Of a DNA stretch of 64,000 nt, positions 17,755-26,997 are shown piece by piece. Position 1 is the stretch's first letter. Every line of letters begins with the position of its first letter. Origin of the DNA: Corynebacterium felinum (GTDB taxonomy: Bacteria > Actinomycetota > Actinomycetes > Mycobacteriales > Mycobacteriaceae); NCBI RefSeq assembly GCF_030408755.1, contig NZ_CP047209.1:3100001-3164000 (forward strand), in the 5' to 3' direction. Below the pieces are notes generated by a model. The model did no database searches, had not been told where the DNA came from, and worked only from the letters and a program-made list of their open reading frames with translations. The translations under genes and the position numbers were made by a program.

Positions 17755-19531
17755 AGTCGCGTTCGTGGCGGGGTTTGAATACGTCTGCGCCGATGATGCG
17801 GGGGACTACTTTGGGTGCTTCGCCTAGAAGGTCGAGGAGGTTTTTATCCCGTTCTGCTTGTTGGAGTACTCCTTTAACCGCTGTGCGTCGGGTGCGTGGA
17901 GTAGTCCGCCGTCGATTTTCACGACCTCCAGCACCACCACCAGCACCGCCTGCACCACCCATGGGTGCCCCGCCTGCCATGGTTGATCCACGACCAGTTG
18001 AACCGGCAGCGTGTGTGCCTGTTCCACCATTTCCTGGGGTGGCATTGCCGTTCCCAGAACCTGTTCCTGACTGTGATCCACCACCTGGATAACCACCTCG
18101 ACTACCACCAGAACCCGATCCCGATCCTGATCCGGAACCAGAGCCTGTTCCACCTGCACCGCTGCGCAGCCCACCGGTACCGTACATGCCACCAGCACCA
18201 CTTCGTGTACCACCAGAATTTATTCCACCTGATGATCCACGCCCACCAGCACCAGCGCCCGCACCACTCCCAGCACCAGTACCTGCACCACTCCCAGCAC
18301 CGGTGCCTGTACCAGTGTGGTTTCCAGTGCTTGGTGTGCCCCAGGTACTGCCGGTGTTTGCGTGTGTTGCAGCAGGGGTAAATCCCTGTCCTGATCCACT
18401 GTGGTTGGTTTGTCCTGATCCCCAGGTGTGGGTGCTTGCCCCAAGGCTATTAACGCCACCGGGGTATTGGTGCATATTTACTGGGTTGACCACGTTTGGG
18501 TCAAACCCGAGGGATGCTTGTTGGGCTGCAATGTCATCGAGGACTTTGTGGGCTTGTAGGTGCGGATCAATCCCCATGTTTTGTGCGGTGTGTCCGCTGC
18601 GGGTTATCCCACCACCTGTGTGCCCTGGGCTTGTAAACCCTCCGGTGCTCCCGCCACCAGATCCTATTTCGGGTGCATCCATGAGGTTTCGCACACCTGG
18701 CATGGATGATACAAGTGTGCTGCCTAGTGCTTCTTTGAACCCTACGAGGTAGGTTTCTTCGAGTTGTTTTTTCATCGCTATTGCTGATGGGTGGGCACCA
18801 ACCACATGCACACTTGCTAGTGCACCGGCAACGCTTTGAGCGTAGGCAGGCGCGATGGTTGATAGGTGTCGTACTGACGTAGCCATAACATCAGCGTTGG
18901 TGGCGAAGTTGATCCCTGTGGCGGACATCTCGTGGATTCGTGATGCTGCTGCTTCAAATACTTCACCGTAATTATGCTCTGCAAGATCACCAGCGACACG
19001 ACGAAGCCGCGCACTAATATCCATCACACGATTTGATATGTCTGTCCAGATATCTGCTGCTTCGATAGCTGCTGCGTTATTGGTTGCAAGCAATGCTTCT
19101 TGCAGGCTTTCTAATGACGCAGCTTTTGATGTTATTGGCTCGGGGAAATCAAAGGGTGCAAACCCTAACTCAGGGCGGGTGGGGAACACCACTGGGGTGT
19201 ACTCAGGTGTGCCACTGTGTTCGATCGCGTAGATATCTTCTGTGACGAACTGGTTTATTTCAACATTCGCATCATAACAAGCTTGAAGGTTGTGTTCTAA
19301 CCAGTCGATCTGGCGTTCAAATGCTTCGAGCATTTCTTTCGCGCTACCAGCAGCCCCATCAAGGGCTTGCCCGTGGTACCGACCCATGTGGTCTAAACCA
19401 CTGACCGTTGAAAACCCATCAAGCAACCCTTTGACTGGATAGTTTGACGCCATAGAAACAGCTTTTTTGATGGATTTTAGTTCGTTGATACTGTCACGAA
19501 CTTGGCTTAGATTCAAGTACAGATAGTTCAT
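17753..19531 (-). CDS. large Gly-rich protein, possibly ESX/type VII related
   Basis: A 592-residue protein. Residues ~1-110 are helical and resemble WXG100/LXG-like hairpins (LSQVRDSINELKSIKKAV...). A mostly helical Ala-rich middle continues to ~residue 290. A very low-complexity Gly/Ser/Thr region (~residues 380-550) has GSGSGS and GAGAGAG runs. The C-terminal basic tail (RENRRRTTPRTRRTAVKGV) ends with DVFKPRHERD. No signal peptide is present. The layout resembles PPE/EspB-like substrates, and co-transcription with a DUF3558-like lipoprotein (ATGA overlap) fits an envelope or secretion role. No secretion machinery is in the window. The assignment is an inference. Confidence 0.6.
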   Translation of the reverse strand: MNYLYLNLSQVRDSINELKSIKKAVSMASNYPVKGLLDGFSTVSGLDHMGRYHGQALDGAAGSAKEMLEAFERQIDWLEHNLQACYDANVEINQFVTEDIYAIEHSGTPEYTPVVFPTRPELGFAPFDFPEPITSKAASLESLQEALLATNNAAAIEAADIWTDISNRVMDISARLRRVAGDLAEHNYGEVFEAAASRIHEMSATGINFATNADVMATSVRHLSTIAPAYAQSVAGALASVHVVGAHPSAIAMKKQLEETYLVGFKEALGSTLVSSMPGVRNLMDAPEIGSGGGSTGGFTSPGHTGGGITRSGHTAQNMGIDPHLQAHKVLDDIAAQQASLGFDPNVVNPVNMHQYPGGVNSLGASTHTWGSGQTNHSGSGQGFTPAATHANTGSTWGTPSTGNHTGTGTGAGSGAGTGAGSGAGAGAGGRGSSGGINSGGTRSGAGGMYGTGGLRSGAGGTGSGSGSGSGSGSGGSRGGYPGGGSQSGTGSGNGNATPGNGGTGTHAAGSTGRGSTMAGGAPMGGAGGAGGGAGGRENRRRTTPRTRRTAVKGVLQQAERDKNLLDLLGEAPKVVPRIIGADVFKPRHERD

Positions 19532-20163
19532 CGGTATCCTCCTTTGACACGTAGTTTTTGCATAACTTCATAGGCACGACGACACAGCTCGTCTTTCGGT
19601 AATGGTTTTCTCTCCCGATATGTGTAGGTGATACTCAAACGCCCATTTTCAGTGCTCACAGCAGCATCGCAATGATCGGCAGTATCGTGCCGGATGTGAC
19701 TGAAATACACGCGGTCATCGGCATCTGGGAACGTCGCATCAATAATCAGCCCACGCTCTTTGATATGGGCATAGGTCGCAAGATGCGTAGTGACGTTATA
19801 ACCACCGTCTTGACCAAGCACCTCCATCCCACAATCAATCAACGTTGAACCTGCGGTAGCAGTTTCTACAACTTTTTTCAGCTCTAATTCTGTGAGCTCT
19901 TCAGCAGTTAACTCATCGCACGGGTTGTAGAGTTTTTGCGTGCGATTACTCGGATCGAACCCTTCCGTATATTCACGATCCGGGGGAAGCGGGATCATTG
20001 CCGGCCGATACCATAGATCAGGCACCACGGTAGGATTCGGAGTCGGTACCAACGAAGAAGCAACAGTTGTCGATGCAGCCTGAGTGGTCGATGAATGAGA
20101 ACACCCAACCACCACAAGAGCAGAACTGATAACCAGTGGCAGTAGTGCTGTGCGTAATTTCAT
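19528..20163 (-). CDS. DUF3558-like lipoprotein, copy 2
   Basis: A 211-residue predicted lipoprotein. The start at 20163 is supported by GGAGGG upstream. The lipobox VVVGC places the lipidated Cys near residue 22, followed by a Ser/Thr linker. The body has the DUF3558 hallmark NPCDELT, where the Cys pairs with a later Cys (IDCGMEV). The two last Cys residues (DHCDA, ELCRRA) may form a second bond. It would sit on the outer face of the membrane. Its TGA overlaps the ATG of the Gly-rich gene by four bases, so translation is probably coupled. It is nearly identical to the upstream gene, the product of a tandem duplication. Confidence 0.8.
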   Translation of the reverse strand: MKLRTALLPLVISSALVVVGCSHSSTTQAASTTVASSLVPTPNPTVVPDLWYRPAMIPLPPDREYTEGFDPSNRTQKLYNPCDELTAEELTELELKKVVETATAGSTLIDCGMEVLGQDGGYNVTTHLATYAHIKERGLIIDATFPDADDRVYFSHIRHDTADHCDAAVSTENGRLSITYTYRERKPLPKDELCRRAYEVMQKLRVKGGYR

Positions 20164-20354
20164 ACACCCTCCTTCACACAGCGTTGTAAACAAAACTAGG
20201 GGCAAGGAAAAACCCTTCATTTATATAGGACTGGAAAAACACCATCCGCGTTCCCACGGGGGGTAAAACACACCACCCCCAAAGCGATAAGAGTGCTAGT
20301 ACTTTTCTAAAAACAGGCAGGTGCTTCGAGGTGAAAACACGATGGGTCGAGAGT

Positions 20355-20987
20355 TCATCGGTATCCTCCTTTGACACGTAGTTTTTGCATAACTTCATAG
20401 GCACGACGACACAGCTCGTCTTTCGGTAATGGTTCTTTTTCGCGATATTTGTAGGTGATGCTCAAACGCCCATTTTCAGTGCTCACAGCAGCATCGCAAT
20501 GATCGGCAGTATCGTGCCGGATGTGACTGAAATACACGCGGTCATCGACATCCGGGAACGTCGCATCAATAATCAGCCCACGCTCTTTGATATGGGCATA
20601 GGTCGCAAGATGCGTAGTGACGTTATAACCACCGTCTTGCCCAAGCACCTCCATCCCACAATCAAACAACGTTGATTCAGTACGCGTACGTCCTATTTTT
20701 TCCAGCTCTAACTCTGCGAGCTCTTCAGCAGTCAACTCATCACACGGGTTGTAGAGTTTTTGCGTGCGATTACTCGGATCGAACCCTTCCGTATATTCAC
20801 GATCCGGGGGAAGCGGGATCATTGCCGGCCGATACCAAATATCAGGCACCACGGTAGGATTCGGGGTCGGCACCAACGAAGAAGCAACAGTTGTCGATGC
20901 AGCCTGAGTGGTCGATGAATGAGAACACCCAACCACCACAAGGGCAGAACTGATTACCAGTGGTAGTAGTGCTGTGCGTGATTTCAT
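20355..20987 (-). CDS. DUF3558-like lipoprotein, copy 1
   Basis: A 210-residue lipoprotein, almost identical to its downstream paralogue apart from a short block. That block reads ELEKIGRTRTESTLFDC here versus ELKKVVETATAGSTLIDC there. The lipobox, NPCDELT and all later Cys residues are kept. After its stop, the sequence retains the first bases of the Gly-rich gene start (ATGAACT) but then diverges to a stop. The duplication breakpoint therefore lies just inside the neighbouring gene. The variable block sits between otherwise matching arms, which suggests localized divergence or gene conversion. Confidence 0.8.
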   Translation of the reverse strand: MKSRTALLPLVISSALVVVGCSHSSTTQAASTTVASSLVPTPNPTVVPDIWYRPAMIPLPPDREYTEGFDPSNRTQKLYNPCDELTAEELAELELEKIGRTRTESTLFDCGMEVLGQDGGYNVTTHLATYAHIKERGLIIDATFPDVDDRVYFSHIRHDTADHCDAAVSTENGRLSITYKYREKEPLPKDELCRRAYEVMQKLRVKGGYR

Positions 20988-21250
20988 ACACCCTCCTTCA
21001 CACAGCGTTGTGAACAAAACTATGGGCAAGGAAAAGCCCTTCATTTATATAGGACTGGAAAAACACCATTCGCGTTCCCACGGGGGTAAAACACACCACC
21101 CCCGAATTTAGGTTGTCATTACTCGTGGCATTCACTAGTGCTTGGTACGAAGTACTACATGTCGTGTGCTCGTTGAGTTTCTTGAACGGTTGGTGTTGGT
21201 TGCGTGCGTGGGAGGGTGCGGGTCGGGGTGTTTTTCGTTACTGTGAGAAA

Positions 21251-22294
21251 ATGCCTGATGTGATGGATTCTGGTTCTCAGCGTCACCTGCAGCCTGGTGT
21301 TGATGGGTCTGTGGGTGATGTGGATGTGGCTGCGCTTGGTGGGGTGAAGGCTGCGGGTTCTTTTTCTGTTTTTTCCCATGATCCGATCAGGGTGTTGGTT
21401 GCGTGGTCGCCACAGCAGGGTGGGGATGAGGCGTTGGCGGTTGCGGCGTGGTTGTCGCGTGTTGCTGATGTGCGTGTGCGTTGTGCGTGTGCGTTTGTGC
21501 GTCCGTGGACTGCGCCTGGGGTGGCGAAGTCGGGGGGTAAGTATGTGAAGTGGTTTGCTAAAGAGCAGAAGCGTTATCGTGAGGCTGTGGTCAGTGGGTT
21601 GTCTGATTGTGGGGTGGCTGAAGCGATGTGGGATGGGGATGTTGCTGTGTTTTTGGATGGGAATTCGGAGTCGGTGTTGTTGACGCAGGCGGCGCAGGAT
21701 TTTGGGGCGGATGTTGTGGTGTTGGGTTCGCAGGCGACGGCGCCGAAGGGTCGGTTTTTGCCGGGGACGACGGCGGATGCGATGTTGCATTCTTCGCCGG
21801 TGCCGTTGGTGTTGGCGCCGCGTGCGCCGAAGTTGTCGAAGCGTGGGGTTACGCGGGTGAATTTTGTGTTGATGGGGGAGGAGCAGGAGTTGTCGGCGTT
21901 GTTGCGGGCGGCGCAGATTGCGTGTGAGTGGGGTGTGCCGTTGCGGATTGTGGCGTTGTCGCCGGGTGGTTTTGGTCCGCCGCCGGTGTCGGATGCGTTG
22001 GATTTGCCTGCTGATGTGCGTCATGAGTGGCGGGAGAATACGTTGGCGGCGTTGGATCGTGCTCGTGATGAGGTGTATGGGGTGTTTGGGGAGTGTACGG
22101 TGGGTTGTGAGATTGGTTCGGGTTCGGGCTGGTCGGCGGCTTTGGATGCGTTGAAGTGGAAGAAGGGGGATTTGTTGTGTTTTGCATCGTCCCCGTTGGG
22201 TCCGTTGGCGCGGGTGTTTATTGGTTCGCAGACGTCGTCGATTTTGCGTCATGCGCGGGTGCCTGTGTTGATGATCCCGGGACATAGTTTTTAG
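21251..22294 (+). CDS. tandem universal stress protein
   Basis: A 347-residue cytosolic protein with two UspA domains (residues ~45-185 and ~195-345). The first ends in the nucleotide-binding pattern G-S-x-A-x-x-x-K-G-R-F-x-P-G-T-T before PVPLVLAPR. The second ends FASSPLGPLARVFIGSQ and VPVLMIPG, where the G-2x-G-9x-G motif is only partly kept. The start at 21251 is chosen because homologous sequence begins there; an upstream ATG at 21113 would add an unlikely Trp/Cys-rich leader. Codons end strongly in G or T, which leaves a long open antisense frame that is a shadow. The exact stress role is unknown. Confidence 0.82.
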   Translation: MPDVMDSGSQRHLQPGVDGSVGDVDVAALGGVKAAGSFSVFSHDPIRVLVAWSPQQGGDEALAVAAWLSRVADVRVRCACAFVRPWTAPGVAKSGGKYVKWFAKEQKRYREAVVSGLSDCGVAEAMWDGDVAVFLDGNSESVLLTQAAQDFGADVVVLGSQATAPKGRFLPGTTADAMLHSSPVPLVLAPRAPKLSKRGVTRVNFVLMGEEQELSALLRAAQIACEWGVPLRIVALSPGGFGPPPVSDALDLPADVRHEWRENTLAALDRARDEVYGVFGECTVGCEIGSGSGWSAALDALKWKKGDLLCFASSPLGPLARVFIGSQTSSILRHARVPVLMIPGHSF

Positions 22295-22303
22295 GAGGTT
22301 TTT

Positions 22304-22960
22304 ATGAAGTGTGCTGTTGTGACTGGTGCAAGTCGTGGTGTGGGGCTTGCTGTTACGCGTGCGCTTTGCGACGCCGGCTATACGGTGTATGCACAGTACA
22401 ACCAGACCCCACCACAGCTTGATCATGAGCATCTTCACTGGTTTCAGCTTGATGCCACCAAGCCTTTGGACACCCAATGCTTACCAGCCCTGAGCAGTGT
22501 TGATGCCCTTGTGTTGTGTGCGGGCGTGGCTGAATTGGGCAGTACTCATACGCAGTCGCGTGAGGTTTTTCAGTGGCATATGGATGTGAATTTCTTCAGC
22601 CCGGTGGAGCTTAGCCAAGCGCTTCTTCCCGCCCTGATCGCTGCACAGGGCCATGTGGTGTATGTGAATTCGGGTGCGGGTTTGCATTCTTATCCGCAGT
22701 GGGCCGCGTATTCGGCAAGTAAGCATGCGGCGCGTGCGTGGTGTGAAGCATTGCGGGCGGAAACCCCCGAAATTAGGGTTACGAGTGTGTATCCCGGCAG
22801 GATTGCCACGGATATGCAGCGCGCAATTCGCGCTCAGGAGGCAGGGGAGTACACTCCGAAAGAGTACTTGTCGACGGATACTGTGGCGCACACAATCCTT
22901 CATGTGCTTGCTACTCCTGCCGACGCCCAATTGCCTGATATTTCCATTCGCCCGAGGTGA
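22304..22960 (+). CDS. short-chain dehydrogenase/reductase
   Basis: A 218-residue SDR oxidoreductase. The Rossmann motif TGASRGVG (residues 7-14), the N-term stabilising motif LCAGVAEL and the catalytic YSASK (near residue 141) with an upstream Ser are all present. AGGAGG lies just before the ATG, nine bases after the Usp stop, so both genes are likely co-transcribed. It is shorter than typical 250-residue SDRs, with a reduced C-terminus. The substrate is not predictable. Confidence 0.88.
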   Translation: MKCAVVTGASRGVGLAVTRALCDAGYTVYAQYNQTPPQLDHEHLHWFQLDATKPLDTQCLPALSSVDALVLCAGVAELGSTHTQSREVFQWHMDVNFFSPVELSQALLPALIAAQGHVVYVNSGAGLHSYPQWAAYSASKHAARAWCEALRAETPEIRVTSVYPGRIATDMQRAIRAQEAGEYTPKEYLSTDTVAHTILHVLATPADAQLPDISIRPR

Positions 22961-22966
22961 TTTTCT

Positions 22967-23431
22967 ATGGTGGACCATCCTGAGAATGATTTGAGTTCGG
23001 ATGCGGATCAACCTAACCGTTTCCGCCCTGAGCCCAAAACTTTTGATGATTTGGCTAATACACCTGACCCGCTGATTCAGGCCCAGCTGAATCAGCGTTC
23101 CACCCGCCAGGCGATTGCCTTTGCCATCGCTATCCCTATTCTGACAGGCATCGTCGCCTTTGCCCTAGCAGCACTGAGCCGCAGCATCGGTGGCCCACTG
23201 TGCGATGCGGGCACAGCCTATTGGATTTGTTCCCGCGAGGCGGAAATCTGGTGGCCTGCAACCACCAGCATCATCCCCATGATCGGCGTGTTTGGCACCG
23301 CCATCATTCTTTACCGCAAGTACCTCAACTACACCCGCTGGCGCCCATGGATGGGCACCTTGTGGTTCCTCGTCCCCTTCGCGATGCTTTGGATGGTCAC
23401 CGTCTTCCAAATGAGCATCGTGGGACACTAA
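22967..23431 (+). CDS. hypothetical three-helix membrane protein
   Basis: A 154-residue protein with a ~45-residue polar acidic N-terminus and three predicted membrane helices (~48-70, ~93-113, ~130-150). A Cys pair (LCDAGTAYWIC) in the outer loop could form a disulfide. It follows the SDR gene by six bases and is likely in the same transcript. It resembles a DUF of corynebacterial membrane proteins, but no family name is certain. The terminal repeat of an IS5-like element begins on the last base of its TAA stop. Confidence 0.7.
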   Translation: MVDHPENDLSSDADQPNRFRPEPKTFDDLANTPDPLIQAQLNQRSTRQAIAFAIAIPILTGIVAFALAALSRSIGGPLCDAGTAYWICSREAEIWWPATTSIIPMIGVFGTAIILYRKYLNYTRWRPWMGTLWFLVPFAMLWMVTVFQMSIVGH

Positions 23432-24379
23432 GGTTTTCTCACCAGAATTTGTTGTGGTTCCAGGTGTAGGACGAGTAAAGCAGCTTTTGCGATGGCTGTA
23501 ATGGTCTTAGGGCATAGGGTTACGCTTCGAAAGTGCTTTGAGTTGTTTGAGCATGGCGTTTGCTCGTTCTGCTGGTGCTCGCAATCCGTTCAGACTCCGG
23601 GTTGTACTCGTACTCATCATCTGCCAGATTCCTTCCTCTAATCGGTGTGTGTACGTTGTGACCTGCACCGATGTAGCCTTTGTCGGCAAGAACGCTAATG
23701 TCAACAGTGCTTATTGCATCAAGAACATGCTCACCCGCTGCGGTGATGTCATGAACAGATCCAGGAGATACTGGGGATACCCATAGTGGGTAGCCGCTCT
23801 CGTCAGTGAGCACCTGAACATTGCCACCAAATGCTTTGTGCTTGCCGGAACGCATCAGGTCATGGCGATTTTTCAGGTTTTTACTTGCTACGCGGTCTGT
23901 TCGGATGAGTGTTCCGTCCAGGCAGACGAAAAGATTATCGGTGTCCTTGGCATGGTGTAGTGCGTCTATCTGGGTGGGAGATTTTGCAGAAACAACCTTG
24001 AGTGCTTCGTGGATGTAGCGGTAGCCTTATGCCTTGTGAAACACGAGCATCACGAGCAATAGTAGCAATACTGGTTGCCTCATAAAGCCAGCGTAACAGC
24101 ATGATTGCTTGAGTACAGCAGGTTGTGGCACGTTGATGGGGCCAGGTCATGACGCTTGCGGTGGGTTTGACACAATGCGCTGATAGTACGTGCAGCAGTG
24201 ATGGGTGTGAAAAAGTGTGGCAGAAATGCAAGCACGCGGGAGTTCCTTTCAGTTTGATTTTCCTTTTCAAAAACCATTCTGAACTTGGAATCCCGCGAGC
24301 TTTGCGTTGACGTTCCACCCAACAAGCCGCCAAAACCACAGGTCAGCGTTTCATACGCATTTCCCCGGTGAGAAAACCT
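23431..24379 (-). mobile_element. decayed IS5-like insertion sequence, 949 bp
   Basis: The ends carry a perfect 13-bp terminal inverted repeat AGGTTTTCTCACC (23431-23443) and GGTGAGAAAACCT (24367-24379). The interior encodes a DDE transposase on the minus strand, spread over several frames: a helix-turn-helix part (IARDARVSQ), then LFVCLDGTL (first Asp), GNVQVLTD and PGSVHDITA, ADKGYIGAG and a terminal NGLRAPAERANA segment. Frameshifts near 24010-24030 and 23590-23620 make it non-functional. The composition of the motifs suits an IS5-group, HARBI-like transposase. No clean target duplication was found. Confidence 0.82.
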
Positions 24380-24442
24380 CAATATGCCATAGACTGAGAA
24401 ACTGAGAAAGTGCCTGAGAAATTTCTCCGTTCGAAACAGTCA

Positions 24443-25309
24443 TTAAAAGAGCGATTCTCCAACAGCGTTGAGTCGTTCGTTCGCCATTTTAGAGTACTCT
24501 GGCACCAATTCCATTCCAACGAACCTTCTCTTGTTGCGAAGTGCAACAAGACCCGCTGTTCCGGAGCCCGTAAATGGATCACAAACGATGTCACCAGGTC
24601 GTGATCCGGCCAGAATGCAGAGTTCTGCCAATTTCTCGGGAAAGACCGCAAAATGAGCGCCTCTAAACTTTCCTAATGGGATACTCCAAACCGTTCTCCT
24701 ATTCCGGCCTAATGGGTGAAATGCCTGATCCCACCTAGCATCATGCAGATTCGAATTTCCAGCGTTCTTTCCGGTTTCCGGAGTGCCTCCACGTTTACCA
24801 AGGTGGCCCCTTCCGCCACGCATTTTAGAATTCTCTGTAAATGTAACATGAGGTTCCCGAATGGCATCTTGGTCGTAGAAATATTGTGGACTCTTTGCGA
24901 ACATAAACACATACTCATGGTCAGTCGTTGGGCGATTCTTTATCGAGGAAGGCATAGCATTTGGTTTATGCCAAATGATGTCCGACCGGAGAATCCATCC
25001 AGAATCTGCAAGAGCAATCGCAAGACGCCAAGGTACTCCGCCGAGGTGTCCTTTGAGATATGAATCTCCCAAATTTAAGAAAAGCAAACCATCATCGCGT
25101 GTCTTGTTTTTTAAAACAGTGAAGATTTCCAATAGATTTTTAATATACTGATCCACGGAACGTTCCCTGCCCACCTCCAAGGGGTTCTCTCCGGAATATT
25201 TACGCAGATTGAAATACGGAGGACTTGTCACTGTGACTTGAATTGAATTGTCCTTTAGGCTTCTGAGTCCGCTAAGTGCATCCGTATTCAGAATTTCAAA
25301 GTTTTCCAT
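24443..25309 (-). CDS. type II DNA methyltransferase, probably N4-cytosine
   Basis: A 288-residue SAM-dependent DNA methyltransferase of the beta class. The catalytic motif IV TSPPY (residues 28-32) comes first, and the SAM-binding motif I DPFTGSGTAG (near residue 245) is at the C-terminus. The S/T-PPY form is typical of N4-cytosine enzymes, whereas DPPY is typical of N6-adenine enzymes. A target-recognition segment with Gly/Arg repeats (MRGGRGHLGKRGG) lies between. It overlaps the restriction gene by 14 bases, and translation is probably coupled. The target sequence is unknown. Confidence 0.88.
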   Translation of the reverse strand: MENFEILNTDALSGLRSLKDNSIQVTVTSPPYFNLRKYSGENPLEVGRERSVDQYIKNLLEIFTVLKNKTRDDGLLFLNLGDSYLKGHLGGVPWRLAIALADSGWILRSDIIWHKPNAMPSSIKNRPTTDHEYVFMFAKSPQYFYDQDAIREPHVTFTENSKMRGGRGHLGKRGGTPETGKNAGNSNLHDARWDQAFHPLGRNRRTVWSIPLGKFRGAHFAVFPEKLAELCILAGSRPGDIVCDPFTGSGTAGLVALRNKRRFVGMELVPEYSKMANERLNAVGESLF

Positions 25310-26264
25310 CGAGCACCTCTTCGACCAATTTATTTAGTTCAATTTGATTTGAATCGTCAAAACCGGTGAAAAGAGTTGGCGACACAGGGAAATAAAAGAC
25401 GTTGCCATGAAGAGACTTCTGACGAGTGATTTCCTCATCAGACCAATTTTGAGCAATGATTACTGATGCGATGACAGCATCACTGAAATTAGCTAGGATA
25501 TCTTGGTTGGCTTGCTCAATATCTCGAGTAAAAAGATGGGCATGGCCACCACCCTGAGTCTCTCGGGTTTTTACCGGAAGAATTATATAGCGAATGGATC
25601 CATCCTGCCGAATAAGTTTTGCGACTACGTCGTAAGTTCGGCGGTTCACCTTCAGCGGTGTGGACAGAATCTCAAAATCTTTGTATTTTCCAACGTTCCC
25701 GCGGGTCTGCTGATAATAGGACAACGCTTGAGTGAGTGCTGTTCGTACAAATATCTCTGCTCCCGTCCCTCTCTTTGCTCTCCTTGAGCCCTCTAAGCGT
25801 TGGAAGGACACTTCACGAATAACAGGCCAGTCAAAATAGGCCAAGTCATCACGATAGGTTACAAGCAATATCGCAATTGTTTTGATTTCTAGTTGCTGCG
25901 TCGTCATGCCTGCTGGCGCGTTCTTTTTGGCTTGGCTGATCAGTGGCTTTAGGCGTTGTGTTGCGGCATCGCGAACCAACCAGGAAAAAAAGAAGTAGCA
26001 TGCAGTTCTATGAGGGTACGGAACCCCGCCACCGTCGTAGAGTTTCGGTGTAATTCCTGGTTCTTCAGATTGATAGCAATCGGTTATCCACCTCTCAATT
26101 TCTGCAAGGGTAGACTTAAAAAGCAGTTTTTTCATTGGATCTGCCGAGTGCTTAGAAATCTGTAACTTCTTTTCTGACCACCTATAAAATGGCTCTACTT
26201 GATTTGCTAGTTTCGTTAAGTCTAAAAGCCTAGCGTGCGTGAAATCAATTCCATAAATTAACAA
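25296..26264 (-). CDS. putative type II restriction endonuclease
   Basis: A 322-residue protein immediately upstream of, and overlapping, the methyltransferase, the usual layout of a type II restriction pair. It has no recognised family. It shows a possible PD-(D/E)xK core: TYDVVAKL with Asp near residue 212, then IILPVKTRE with Lys near 232. The start is a TTG at 26264 without a clear SD, so a leaderless or internal start (ATG codon 44) is possible. GC content is lower than in the flanking genes, a sign of transfer. The call rests on context and the weak motif. Confidence 0.65.
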   Translation of the reverse strand: MLIYGIDFTHARLLDLTKLANQVEPFYRWSEKKLQISKHSADPMKKLLFKSTLAEIERWITDCYQSEEPGITPKLYDGGGVPYPHRTACYFFFSWLVRDAATQRLKPLISQAKKNAPAGMTTQQLEIKTIAILLVTYRDDLAYFDWPVIREVSFQRLEGSRRAKRGTGAEIFVRTALTQALSYYQQTRGNVGKYKDFEILSTPLKVNRRTYDVVAKLIRQDGSIRYIILPVKTRETQGGGHAHLFTRDIEQANQDILANFSDAVIASVIIAQNWSDEEITRQKSLHGNVFYFPVSPTLFTGFDDSNQIELNKLVEEVLDGKL

Positions 26265-26400
26265 ATTGTTATTGTTTAAAATTGAGACCTATTGTTTTCA
26301 AGTGCTGATTGATTTTTAGAATGAGCCGGATTGGGAAAATAGGGCTTGTTCATTTCAAAGAAGGTTTTCACCTAAAGGGATGCGTTTTGTGCTAGTTGGT

Positions 26401-26997
26401 TTAATGGAATGGGGTATCACTTGTCGTCTGAGTCGAAAACTTGGGTGTGTTTTGATAATTAGATCTACGATGTGTGGTGTTTGCTTGATTTGGATAATGG
26501 CATACGGTTGATCTTGAGATTTTAGAATCTTTAGATGGAGCAGTTACCGTTTCGCCGTCGGCTCGACGTTGCTTGAGTTGCGCCACTTGTTCTAGCGTAA
26601 GTGATGGTCTCCTCCCTTTGTATTTGCCCTGAGATTTGGCTATCGCAATTCCTTCACGCTGACGTTCTAGAATCATCGACCGCTCGAACTCTGCCACAGC
26701 TCCAGGCATGGATAATAGGAGTTTATTGATCGGAGAATCATCCTCGGTGAAGGTCAGATGTTCCTTCACAAATTCGACATGTACACCTTTCATGGTCAGC
26801 TCCCTAACCACTTTCTGCAGCTCCTCTAGATTGCGCACCATTCTATCCATGCTGTGGACGATAAGTGTGCCACCTTTGCGGGCGAAGTTGATAGCAAGTG
26901 CGAGCTGGGTGCGATTAACGTCTTTGCCACTCACTTTGTCGGTGAACAGATTTTCCACCTTCACACCCTCTAACTGACGGGAAGTGCTCTCATCCAA
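26401..26997 (-). pseudogene. serine recombinase (resolvase/invertase) with lost N-terminus
   Basis: The open frame from TTG 26997 encodes most of a Tn3-type resolvase/invertase: KVSGKDVNR, LIVHSMDRMVRNL, then GAVAEFERSMILERQREGI and a C-terminal helix-turn-helix (GRRPSL...SRSTVCHY). The sequence just upstream (IGYQRVSTL) contains the family's catalytic Ser. It is cut off by TGA directly after an ATG (ATG-TGA-ATC near 27020). From the TTG start the catalytic Ser would be missing. It is thus probably a pseudogene by a nonsense change at codon 2. It lies upstream of the restriction genes on the same strand. Confidence 0.8.

Larger units (their letters stand above)
19528..21103. repeat. tandem direct duplication (~750 bp unit)
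   Basis: Two head-to-tail copies at about 19528-20279 and 20352-21103 share the lipoprotein gene and its 5' region, including the TTTATATAGGACTGG segment and the C/A-rich block. Most differences are single bases. A unique ~72-base spacer (20280-20351) lies between them. Confidence 0.85.

Noticed and set aside
17880..18390. minisatellite in the Gly-rich gene
   Set aside because: The low-complexity DNA is explained by in-frame Gly/Ser/Thr codons of the 592-residue protein; unit length is irregular.
21155..22477. 440-codon open frame on the minus strand
   Set aside because: It is antisense to the universal stress protein gene, Arg/His/Thr-rich with no domain, and arises from the G/T-ending codons of the true gene.
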